Part shown: piece after piece, positions 1 to 4,997 of the stretch
Layout of the letters: the number at the start of each line of letters is the position of its first letter
How positions within the stretch are numbered: position 1 is the stretch's first letter
From: Candidatus Saccharimonadota bacterium
GTDB lineage: Bacteria; Patescibacteriota; Saccharimonadia; Saccharimonadales; Saccharimonadaceae
Assembly (NCBI GenBank): GCA_016199685.1
Contig: JACQGD010000036.1
Span: 1-7,564 of the forward strand
Direction of reading: 5' to 3'
DNA length: 7,564 bases
Program-made: the position numbers and the translations under genes
Notes under the pieces: generated by a model
The model's database searches: none
What the model saw: the letters and a program-made list of their open reading frames with translations, nothing else
What the model was told of the DNA's origin: nothing

Positions 1-124
1 CAACTGTATCTTGAGTCTTGAGATCCTTTAAGCCAACAAGACTTATTTTTGGATCAATAACGACGCTCCCCTTCTTAGTAGAAATAATAACGCCGTTGCC
101 ACCTTTGTATTCAATATCAAACAT
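1..124 (-). CDS. MBL-fold metal-dependent hydrolase, N-terminal fragment (partial)
   Basis: Only the first 41 codons are in the window; the gene runs off the left edge. The protein begins MFDIEYKGGNGVIIST and continues with a VVIDPKISLVGLKDL segment. This strand pattern (short beta strand, G-N-G-V, then a V-V-I-D-P strand) resembles the start of UlaG/COG2220-type metallo-beta-lactamase-fold hydrolases, but the metal-binding HxHxDH motif would lie beyond the edge, so the family call is an inference. The start is well supported: a strong Shine-Dalgarno AGAGGAG (136-130) sits 5 bases before the ATG. The preceding winged-helix gene stops 13 bases upstream, so this ribosome site is in the intergenic gap and the gene is very probably co-transcribed with it. 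Confidence 0.55.
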   Translation of the reverse strand, partial: MFDIEYKGGNGVIISTKKGSVVIDPKISLVGLKDLKTQDTV

Positions 125-137
125 ATCTTCTCCTCTG

Positions 138-731
138 CTATTTCTGACTTCTCAACATATTATCTGCATCCACCAAAACAGAGTATTTGCCATTTAGTAT
201 CTCTGTTATAAATTTATCACGAACGCTCAATCTATAATAGAACTCATCGTAACTTAAAACGCTGTAATTTAAATCACGACCCTCAGACTTCTCAATATCC
301 TTCATTATCTTTTTGAGCTTTATGGCCGGTGTCTCTCCGACAATAAGTATATCGACAGCTGTTGTTGATCCCTTTACGAATACCCCCGAAGTCAATACAA
401 GACGTACTCCTGGAAGTTGCTTGAGTGCATCTTGCCAATTAAGCACCTGACCTGCAGGGGCGACAGCCTCGACGTGCTGATCGGCAAATATGGCTCTGAG
501 TGGAACATAGTGTTCGTAGCGCTGATTGACTTCGTAGTAGAGCTTATTGTCAGTCGTCTCACTAGATACAATCCCAACATTCATCATATTTGCAAGTTCA
601 CGACGGACAGAGTTTATCTGTTCATCAATTAAACGCGTTATTTCACGTACGTAAAATGATTTCCCTGGGTTATTCAGGAAAAGGTGAAGTAGTTTCACTC
701 TCGTTTTTGAACCAAATAATGCGTCAATCAT
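138..731 (-). CDS. Winged-helix transcriptional regulator with degenerate nucleotidyltransferase-like domain
   Basis: This 197-residue protein has two parts. Residues about 8-70 form a winged helix: KTRVKLLHLFLNNP, then SFYVREITRLI and a recognition helix with NSVRRELANM, then a wing ending LYYEVN. Residues about 105-195 resemble an MNT-type nucleotidyltransferase fold, with LVLTSGVFVKG followed by AVDILIVGE, but the catalytic GS...DxD pattern is not intact, since only D127 is in place. It is therefore more likely a sensor or oligomerisation domain than an active enzyme. The start MIDALFGSKTR fits the family pattern. No good Shine-Dalgarno precedes the ATG; instead a TACAAT hexamer lies exactly 6 bases before it. 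It follows miaA by 36 bases and precedes the MBL-fold gene by 13, so it is probably the penultimate gene of the thrS run. Its target is unknown. Confidence 0.85.
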   Translation of the reverse strand: MIDALFGSKTRVKLLHLFLNNPGKSFYVREITRLIDEQINSVRRELANMMNVGIVSSETTDNKLYYEVNQRYEHYVPLRAIFADQHVEAVAPAGQVLNWQDALKQLPGVRLVLTSGVFVKGSTTAVDILIVGETPAIKLKKIMKDIEKSEGRDLNYSVLSYDEFYYRLSVRDKFITEILNGKYSVLVDADNMLRSQK

Positions 732-737
732 GTCTGT

Positions 738-743
738 ATTGTA
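738..743 (-). promoter_or_regulatory. Possible -10 box giving a leaderless transcript of the winged-helix gene
   Basis: TACAAT on the minus strand ends 6 bases before the ATG at 731, so the usual start distance would put the first transcribed base at the A of the ATG. The gene lacks a Shine-Dalgarno, which fits leaderless translation. No convincing -35 is visible at 16-18 bp, so this is weak evidence and the gene may simply be read through from miaA. Confidence 0.3.
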
Positions 744-767
744 GATAACTTTCTTACTCTCATGATA

Positions 768-1637
768 TCACGGTTTACTGTCTGATGCGAGTAGATCCGA
801 CAAATAGTGTTCAGCATCTGAAAGACCATACCATTTGATGTACGTGTTGCGCCGTAGCCATGTTAATTGCCGCTTCGCGAGCCGCCAATCAAGTGTTGTA
901 AATTTATTCTTGACCTCAAGGAGTGTCATCGTACCTTGCGTAAACTGATGAATCAAAGGGTAGATATTTCCCGTCATTGCCTCGCTAGACCATCCATATT
1001 TTTTGCCCAACATTATTGCTTCCTCGACAACACCATTCTTAAATAATTGTTCAGTCCTATGCTCTATTCGTGTTCGGAGTATTTGTCTATCTGTAGCTAT
1101 TCCTACAATAATGCTTGTGCTTATTGGATGCTGTTTTCTCCTGTTATTTACTCCAGCTTGTTCAATAGCACGTATGACATAACGTTTATTCAATTGGTTT
1201 TCAGGAAGCTTAATATTGTTTTTTATACAATATTCGTGCAGTTCTTCGAGCGTGTACTTACTGAGCTTTTCTCGCAATTCTTGATCAGCCTGAACACCAA
1301 ATTTGTAATCGAATACAACAGCATCAACATACAGTCCAGTACCACCAACAAGAAATGGAGTGTGTCCTCGAGCACGAATTTCATCAATTTTAGTGTTCGC
1401 ATACCGTTTAAAATCTGCAGCAGTGAATCGATCTCCAGGGTCAACGATATCAATCCCCCAATGAGGCACAGCTAACTGATCTTCATGGCTAGGCTTTGCA
1501 GTTCCAATATTCATATCTCTGTAAATAGTACGGCTATCTGCACAAATAATTTCACCATTAAATCGTATGGCTAGCTCCACCGCAAGAGCCGTCTTCCCAC
1601 TTGCCGTAGGCCCAACAATAACTATAAGTGGTGTCAT
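768..1637 (-). CDS. miaA: tRNA dimethylallyltransferase (tRNA A37 isopentenyltransferase)
   Basis: MiaA transfers a dimethylallyl group from DMAPP to N6 of A37 in tRNAs that read UNN codons, a cytoplasmic step that improves decoding. The protein (289 residues) shows the P-loop GPTASGKT (9-16), the ADSRTIYRDMNIGTAKP block (33-49) containing catalytic Asp34, the PHWGIDIVDP and FTAADF blocks, VGGTGLYVDA (97-106), KRYVIRAIE (151-159) and the C-terminal AKRQLTWLRR (254-263). It is slightly shorter than the 316-residue E. coli enzyme. An in-frame GTG at 1655 would add six residues, but the ATG at 1637 is preferred: it overlaps the stop of the upstream gene as TAATG and is preceded by GGAGG (1653-1649) at 11 bases. 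The familiar IGYKE motif is replaced by MTGNIYPLI, a local divergence. Confidence 0.96.
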   Translation of the reverse strand: MTPLIVIVGPTASGKTALAVELAIRFNGEIICADSRTIYRDMNIGTAKPSHEDQLAVPHWGIDIVDPGDRFTAADFKRYANTKIDEIRARGHTPFLVGGTGLYVDAVVFDYKFGVQADQELREKLSKYTLEELHEYCIKNNIKLPENQLNKRYVIRAIEQAGVNNRRKQHPISTSIIVGIATDRQILRTRIEHRTEQLFKNGVVEEAIMLGKKYGWSSEAMTGNIYPLIHQFTQGTMTLLEVKNKFTTLDWRLAKRQLTWLRRNTYIKWYGLSDAEHYLSDLLASDSKP

Positions 1638-1951
1638 TATAGTTCTGGCCTCCACCGAACTGTCTCAAAATTATCAACGATGTAATTCGTACAATGTACG
1701 TTTTCTTGTGCCAGTAACTGCGCTTGAACTTCACGTCCACCGTGGAACCCAGAAGCTAATCCTCCGAATCGGTTGACAAGTCGGTGCCACGGCAAGGACT
1801 GATCACCGTAGTGTGCTATACCACCAACGACTCGGCTTGCGCTAGCATGGCCAGCAAGACCTGCTAAATCACCATAGGTAGTCACTTGCCCATACGGCAC
1901 TTTGGTTATCAGGTTTTCCACGATCGTCCGTAAGTTATTTTTTTGACTCAA
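1637..1951 (-). CDS. atl: Alkyltransferase-like protein (ATL), Cys-less MGMT homologue
   Basis: This 104-residue protein is a single AGT/MGMT DNA-binding domain in which the alkyl-acceptor cysteine is replaced: the active-site motif PCHR reads PWHR (54-57, Trp55). This is the hallmark of ATL proteins, which bind O6-alkylguanine and, in studied organisms, recruit nucleotide excision repair rather than repairing directly. Other family landmarks are TTYGDLA (24-30, the nucleotide-flipping Tyr26) and SRVVGG (39-44, the arginine finger Arg40). The start is TTG at 1951, supported by GGAG (1961-1958) 6 bases upstream; a GTG at codon 11 is the alternative. The gene overlaps the 3' end of the HAD gene by 17 bases, and its stop overlaps the miaA ATG by one base, so translation of all three is likely coupled. 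Confidence 0.9.
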   Translation of the reverse strand: MSQKNNLRTIVENLITKVPYGQVTTYGDLAGLAGHASASRVVGGIAHYGDQSLPWHRLVNRFGGLASGFHGGREVQAQLLAQENVHCTNYIVDNFETVRWRPEL

Positions 1952-2540
1952 AGTAGGCTCCGACTTCTTCCCAGGTTTTACACCGAGTCACACTTGCTGG
2001 AAGTGCGTCTTGCACCCTGTTCCATGTATAGTCGCCAAATAGTACTGTCTCAATACCTACAGACGCCGTGGCAAAGCAATGCTTTAGCTGATCATCGATT
2101 AAGTATTCGGCGCCAAGCTCTTTAACAATATCGGCTTTCGTGAGCTTCCATCTGTCTTTCGTCGCACTATCAAAGAATCCCGCAAAGTGAACTTCATCAA
2201 AAATTCCTGCAAAGTTTTTATCAATCCAGTCAAGCGTCTCATCTTTAACACGCGTTCGCCGCGAAGTTACAATCACAAGTCTATAAGACTCTTTAAGTTT
2301 CTTAAGTACAGGCAATGCCTCAGATTTATGGGTAAATGTTCCCATTGTACCAGACTCGTGATATTGATGGGCACGCGCTTCTATCTCTATAAGATCAACT
2401 TTCCAAAGGTCAACCCAGTGCTCCGTATAGTCGTCAATACTAAGATTCGTACCCCAAGTCTTGTTACTATAGCTAATAAATGCCTCTGCTTGATCAGCTA
2501 GCACGTCATCTATATCGATTGTAATCGTCGACTTAGTCAC
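1935..2540 (-). CDS. HAD-superfamily phosphatase, 5'(3')-deoxyribonucleotidase-like
   Basis: This 201-residue protein has the four HAD motifs in order: motif I DIDDVLAD (9-16, nucleophile Asp9 and acid Asp11), motif II VTSRR (91-95), a motif III lysine near 132-140, and motif IV YLIDDQ (146-151, Asp149/Asp150). A helical cap lies between motifs I and II (about 17-80). The layout resembles the NT5C/YorS-like deoxyribonucleotidase group, so hydrolysis of nucleoside monophosphates is a plausible role, but the substrate cannot be read from the sequence. The start is a GTG 6 bases after the thrS stop, with only a weak upstream GAAAGG, so reinitiation after thrS is likely. Its 3' end overlaps the TTG start of atl. 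Confidence 0.85.
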   Translation of the reverse strand: MTKSTITIDIDDVLADQAEAFISYSNKTWGTNLSIDDYTEHWVDLWKVDLIEIEARAHQYHESGTMGTFTHKSEALPVLKKLKESYRLVIVTSRRTRVKDETLDWIDKNFAGIFDEVHFAGFFDSATKDRWKLTKADIVKELGAEYLIDDQLKHCFATASVGIETVLFGDYTWNRVQDALPASVTRCKTWEEVGAYFESKK

Positions 2541-2546
2541 TAGTGT

Positions 2547-4355
2547 CTATATACCTTTCAGATATTCACTAAGATTATCGAGTTGAACCTTTTCTTCACC
2601 AGCCTGCGTACGCACGCTCACTTCACGAGCCTCTTGGTCTTTTGGACCTACAATAAGCTGCACGGGAATTTTCCATGTGGTCGCTTCACGAATTTTTTTG
2701 CCAAGACTCTCGTTCCGATTGTCGACAGTATATCTTAGTTCATTATATTTCACAGGGCTCATTAACACGGTATCGCGTAAAATCGATTCGATTTCTTCAA
2801 CGTAGCCTACGACAGAATCATTAATTGTGAGGATTCGTATCTGTTCAGGAGCAGCCCACAGTGGGAACCAGCCTGCAGTATGCTCTATAAAGATACTTAA
2901 GAATCGCTCAATTGAACCAAGCAACGCGCAGTGTATCATAACAGGTCGACTCTTCGATCCATCCTCGGTCGTATATTCCAATCCAAATCTTTCAGGTTGC
3001 GCATAGTCTAGTTGTACTTTTGCTAGATGAAATTTTCTGCCAAGCGCATCAGTCGCCATAAAATCCATCTTTGGTCCATAAATAGCCGCTTCACCGATAC
3101 CTATTTCATATTCGAGCTGAAATTGCTCCGCCAAATCTTTGATTGCACCTTCAGCGCGATCCCAAGTTTCACTGGAACCAAGATAATTATCTTGATCGTC
3201 TCTAAATGACAGACGTAATGAAAGTTTCAAATCAAGTAGCGCATAGAGGTTTTTCGCACTCTCTATCAGCTCAGCGAAAACATCCGCAACCTGTTCTTCA
3301 GTACAAAAAACATGAGAATCGTCCTGCGTGATCGCACGGACGCGGTTCAAACCACCCAGTTCACCACTTTTTTCATCACGATATACGGAAGTCGTCTCCA
3401 TATATTTAATAGGGAGATCACGATAACTCCGAGGCCTTGAGGCAAATATCTGTGTATGATGAGGGCAATTGACGGGCTTTAGTGCTAATTCATCCCCTGA
3501 TTCCACAGAAGTAAAACGCATCAGCTCAGGAAACTTCTCGAAGTGACCTGATGTTTTATACGTATCAATTTTTGCGATATGCGGTATCCATACCTTCTCA
3601 TATCCTCTATCTAGCCGGTACGATTGTGCCAACTCATTTAGCTTATCTCGTAGTATCGTTCCTCTAGGCGTAAACAACGGTAATCCAGATCCTATCAATT
3701 GGGAAATCGTGTAGAGGTCGAGCTCTTTACCGAGCTTACGGTGATCACGAAGCTTCGCTTGCTCGAGCCGATCAAGGTACTCGTCAAGCTCTTCTTGAGT
3801 AGCAAATGCCACACCGTACAACCTTTGCATCTGAGGATTCGTCTCTTTACCACGCCAGTAAGCACCCGCAACTCTCAGTAATTTGAACGCACCGACATCT
3901 TTTGTATTTGCAACATGGGGGCCGCGGCAAAGATCCACAAACTTACCATTCGTATAAAACGAGACATTCTCTACAGCAGCGTCGCCATCCGTTGCGAGGC
4001 CAAGCTCCCCAACATCAAGATCTTTCGCAACAGTCGTGCCGCTTCTCTTGAGGTCATTCAAAAGCTCTTCTTTATAGGGCTGATTACCACTCTTTGCCCA
4101 TTCAATCGCTGCATCAATCGGCATCTCAGATTTAACAAAATCATCTCCATATTCGATGATACCGCGCATAGCCTTCTCGATTTTTGGGAAGTTTGCTTCC
4201 GAAATCTTCTTTTCACCAAGGTCGATATCATAATAAAAGCCATTTTCTACCACTGGCCCCACACCAAACTTTGCCTCTGGCCACAAACGCTGCACTGCCG
4301 CTGCGGTAATATGCGCAAGACTGTGTCTCATTGCATGTAATTGTTCATCGTTCAT
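2547..4355 (-). CDS. thrS: Threonyl-tRNA synthetase lacking the N-terminal TGS domain
   Basis: This class II synthetase charges tRNA-Thr. The 602-residue protein starts directly at the editing domain, with HSLAH (His11, His15) and CRGPH (Cys143, His147) as editing residues. The catalytic domain follows from about 208: zinc ligand Cys297 in NCPHH, motif 2 with VYRDEKSGELGG (Arg326), His348 in QDDSHVF, His475 in MIHCALLGS and motif 3 GSIERF (Arg484). The anticodon-binding domain runs from about 505 to the end. Compared with the 642-residue E. coli enzyme it lacks the first ~62 residues (TGS domain) but has an extra ~20 residues near 96-125. The start is firm: AGAGGT (4367-4362) lies 6 bases before the ATG, directly after the leader terminator. 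Position 476, after the zinc histidine, is Cys (TGC) where Arg is usual. Expression is probably controlled by the T-box upstream. Confidence 0.97.
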   Translation of the reverse strand: MNDEQLHAMRHSLAHITAAAVQRLWPEAKFGVGPVVENGFYYDIDLGEKKISEANFPKIEKAMRGIIEYGDDFVKSEMPIDAAIEWAKSGNQPYKEELLNDLKRSGTTVAKDLDVGELGLATDGDAAVENVSFYTNGKFVDLCRGPHVANTKDVGAFKLLRVAGAYWRGKETNPQMQRLYGVAFATQEELDEYLDRLEQAKLRDHRKLGKELDLYTISQLIGSGLPLFTPRGTILRDKLNELAQSYRLDRGYEKVWIPHIAKIDTYKTSGHFEKFPELMRFTSVESGDELALKPVNCPHHTQIFASRPRSYRDLPIKYMETTSVYRDEKSGELGGLNRVRAITQDDSHVFCTEEQVADVFAELIESAKNLYALLDLKLSLRLSFRDDQDNYLGSSETWDRAEGAIKDLAEQFQLEYEIGIGEAAIYGPKMDFMATDALGRKFHLAKVQLDYAQPERFGLEYTTEDGSKSRPVMIHCALLGSIERFLSIFIEHTAGWFPLWAAPEQIRILTINDSVVGYVEEIESILRDTVLMSPVKYNELRYTVDNRNESLGKKIREATTWKIPVQLIVGPKDQEAREVSVRTQAGEEKVQLDNLSEYLKGI

Positions 4356-4381
4356 ATTAATACCTCTGTTATTTTGCTAAT

Positions 4382-4435
4382 AAAAAACATGCGATCTGTA
4401 GATTCAAATACATTAAATCCATCTATCGCATGTTT
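4382..4435 (-). terminator. Intrinsic terminator of the thrS T-box leader
   Basis: AAACATGCGAT (4435-4425) pairs perfectly with ATCGCATGTTT (4395-4385), 11 bp, with a further imperfect inner stem in the 29-nt interior, followed by more Ts to 4382. It lies between the antiterminator and the thrS ribosome site. It shares bases 4435-4433 with antiterminator helix A1, as expected for attenuation. Confidence 0.85.
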
Positions 4436-4549
4436 CGGGCCCATATATACAGGCTGTTCCACCGAAATCTTTCACTCTTATCGTATACGTTACGCACGTT
4501 TCGATCGTTCCCGCGAAGCTCAACAGGTCGTTACGCTGCATCATTGCTT
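4382..4549 (-). promoter_or_regulatory. T-box riboswitch (threonine-type) in the thrS leader
   Basis: The leader between the thrS promoter and gene has T-box architecture. The antiterminator is 4467-4433: helix A1 UUUCGG (4467-4462) pairs perfectly with CCGAAA (4438-4433), a 7-nt bulge UGGAACA (4461-4455) matches the T-box consensus UGGNACC at 6 of 7, and helix A2 is GCC (4454-4452) with GGC (4441-4439). The bulge UGGA can pair with a tRNA ending UCCA. Upstream, a small stem I (4541-4537 with 4496-4492) leaves an internal loop GCGUAA/AAACG, whose 3' strand ends in ACG, a Thr codon just after GAA as in known specifier loops. The 3' AAA of A1 is also part of the terminator at 4435-4385, so the two folds exclude each other. 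Uncharged tRNA-Thr should favour read-through into thrS. The antiterminator is strong evidence; the exact stem I fold is inference. Confidence 0.85.
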
Positions 4550-4555
4550 AATCCC

Positions 4556-4584
4556 ATCATATATAATCACCTCAGTTATTGCAA
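4556..4584 (-). promoter_or_regulatory. thrS promoter (minus strand)
   Basis: -35 TTGCAA (4584-4579), a 17-bp spacer, then -10 TATGAT (4561-4556, 5 of 6 to consensus). The predicted start is near 4549, which places the whole T-box inside the transcript. The -35 is palindromic and is shared with the divergent tRNA-Val promoter. Confidence 0.7.
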
Positions 4585-4607
4585 GAATCGACCTCTTTTG
4601 ATACTAT
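4579..4607 (+). promoter_or_regulatory. tRNA-Val promoter (plus strand)
   Basis: -35 TTGCAA (4579-4584), a 17-bp spacer, then -10 TACTAT (4602-4607). The predicted start is near 4614, five bases before the mature tRNA 5' end at 4619. The same six bases serve as the -35 of the thrS promoter on the other strand. Confidence 0.7.
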
Positions 4608-4618
4608 AAGACAGCTGA

Positions 4619-4695
4619 GGGCGATTAGCTCAGCTGGCTAGAGCGCCTCATTGACGTTGAGGAGGTCAGGGGTTCAACTCCCTTATCGCCCACCA
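4619..4695 (+). tRNA. tRNA-Val(GAC)
   Basis: This 77-nt cloverleaf includes an encoded 3' CCA. The acceptor stem GGGCGAT (4619-4625) pairs fully with ATCGCCC (4685-4691), the discriminator is A4692, and CCA is 4693-4695. The D arm is GCTC/GAGC (4628-4631, 4641-4644). The anticodon stem CCTCA/TGAGG (4646-4650, 4658-4662) encloses loop TTGACGT, giving anticodon GAC (4653-4655), which reads the Val codons GUC and GUU. The T arm has loop TTCAACT (4673-4679). A73 is normal for tRNA-Val. The gene has its own promoter and is followed by a 17-bp terminator hairpin, so it is a single-gene transcription unit. Confidence 0.97.
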
Positions 4696-4703
4696 AGATT
4701 ATG

Positions 4704-4740
4704 ATAAAAATAGACACCCAAATTGGGTGTCTATTTTTAT
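4704..4740. terminator. Bidirectional intrinsic terminator after tRNA-Val
   Basis: A perfect 17-bp inverted repeat (4704-4720 with 4724-4740) with a 3-nt AAT loop. The core is GACACCCA/TGGGTGTC, with A5 and T5 tracts on its outer arms, so it gives a G/C stem plus U-run on either strand. It begins 9 bases after the tRNA CCA end. Confidence 0.9.
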
Positions 4741-4753
4741 GTAGCAATTTCAT

Positions 4754-4787
4754 AAAAAAATAGCTTGCAATTTTGGCAAGCTATTTT
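4754..4787 (-). terminator. Second intrinsic terminator, stronger on the minus strand
   Basis: AAAATAGCTTGC (4757-4768) pairs perfectly with GCAAGCTATTTT (4776-4787) around a 7-nt loop. On the minus strand the stem runs into an uninterrupted run of seven Ts (4760-4754). On the plus strand there are only four Ts before CATATG. This orientation suits a minus-strand transcript arriving from higher coordinates, such as the predicted short RNA at 4838 or antisense read-through from the glycosyltransferase gene. Confidence 0.8.
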
Positions 4788-4838
4788 CATATGAATTCGT
4801 TTTGTTTTTCGGCAACGACCCTACTTTCGGTGCTGCTT
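4754..4838 (-). ncRNA. Predicted short RNA (~85 nt) with a 5S-rRNA-3'-end-like segment
   Basis: An extended -10 promoter (TGCTATAAT, 4853-4845) and a strong seven-T terminator delimit a predicted minus-strand transcript of about 85 nt. No credible coding region lies within it; the only ATG opens 17 codons that run through the terminator. Bases 4827-4810 read GAAAGTAGGGTCGTTGCC, which closely resembles the conserved 3' end of bacterial 5S rRNA (GAGAGTAGG-CGTTGCC type). The rest of 5S is absent. It could be a small regulatory RNA built on a 5S relic, or only a relic with a fortuitous promoter. Confidence 0.4.
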
Positions 4839-4844
4839 GTGCTT

Positions 4845-4853
4845 ATTATAGCA
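4845..4853 (-). promoter_or_regulatory. Extended -10 promoter of the predicted short RNA
   Basis: TGC-TATAAT on the minus strand is a perfect -10 hexamer (4850-4845) with the extended TGn element (4853-4851). No good -35 is present at 17 bp, which is usual for extended -10 promoters. The position where a -35 would lie overlaps the first DnaA-box-like 9-mer at 4868-4876. Confidence 0.5.
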
Positions 4854-4867
4854 CCCTGCTTCACAGT

Positions 4868-4898
4868 TTACCCACAATTGTATCTACAGTTTTCCACA
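4868..4898 (+). promoter_or_regulatory. Three tandem DnaA-box-like 9-mers
   Basis: TTACCCACA (4868-4876), GTATCTACA (4880-4888) and TTTTCCACA (4890-4898) match the DnaA box TTATCCACA at 8, 7 and 8 of 9 positions. All have the same orientation, with starts 12 and 10 bp apart, close to one helical turn. A fourth match, TTATCCACT (5126-5134, 8 of 9), lies inside the 52-codon ORF. The array is 65 bp upstream of the -35 of the promoter at 4963. It could be a DnaA-controlled promoter region or part of a replication origin; no dnaA or dnaN is nearby to support the latter. Confidence 0.4.
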
Positions 4899-4921
4899 TT
4901 ATATTTTGCTACATTTACCCT

Positions 4922-4949
4922 TGTATATGCTGCTCATGATATACATGAG
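4922..4949. promoter_or_regulatory. Nested inverted repeats, operator candidate
   Basis: CTCATG-ATATA-CATGAG (4933-4949) is a 17-bp palindrome with 6-bp arms. It is interleaved with a second dyad, TGTATAT (4922-4928) and ATATACA (4939-4945). The palindrome ends 13 bp before the -35 box at 4963, a normal place for a dimeric regulator to bind. The regulator is unknown. Confidence 0.4.
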
Positions 4950-4962
4950 AAAATCATAGGCA

Positions 4963-4991
4963 TTGACAAAGTATCATGCTTGTGCTAATAT
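4963..4991 (+). promoter_or_regulatory. Near-consensus promoter for the 52-codon ORF and nrdR
   Basis: -35 TTGACA (perfect, 4963-4968), a 17-bp spacer, then -10 TAATAT (4986-4991). The usual 6-base gap to the start of transcription puts +1 at A4998, the first base of the ATG of the small ORF, which predicts a leaderless mRNA. Confidence 0.85.
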
Positions 4992-4997
4992 TATTCC

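Noticed and set aside
1047..1475. Long plus-strand ORF inside miaA (and similar ones in thrS, the HAD gene and the glycosyltransferase)
   Set aside because: These are antisense shadows of well-supported minus-strand genes with low-complexity, cysteine- and serine-rich translations and no ribosome sites.
1638..1655. GTG start at 1655 for miaA
   Set aside because: It overlaps atl further and would place the GGAGG inside the coding start; the ATG at 1637 with TAATG coupling and the P-loop spacing fits better.
4737..4790. 17-codon minus-strand ORF with a CxxC pair
   Set aside because: Most of it is the second terminator hairpin, and it has no ribosome site.
4805..4920. Complete 5S rRNA gene on the minus strand
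   Set aside because: Only about 18 bases at the 3' end look like 5S; the upstream 100 bases lack the conserved 5' strand and loop sequences and contain a promoter instead.
4773..4988. Plus-strand 71-codon hydrophobic ORF
   Set aside because: It starts inside a terminator stem, has no ribosome site, and its hydrophobicity comes from T-rich intergenic DNA that is better explained by promoters, DnaA-like boxes and palindromes.
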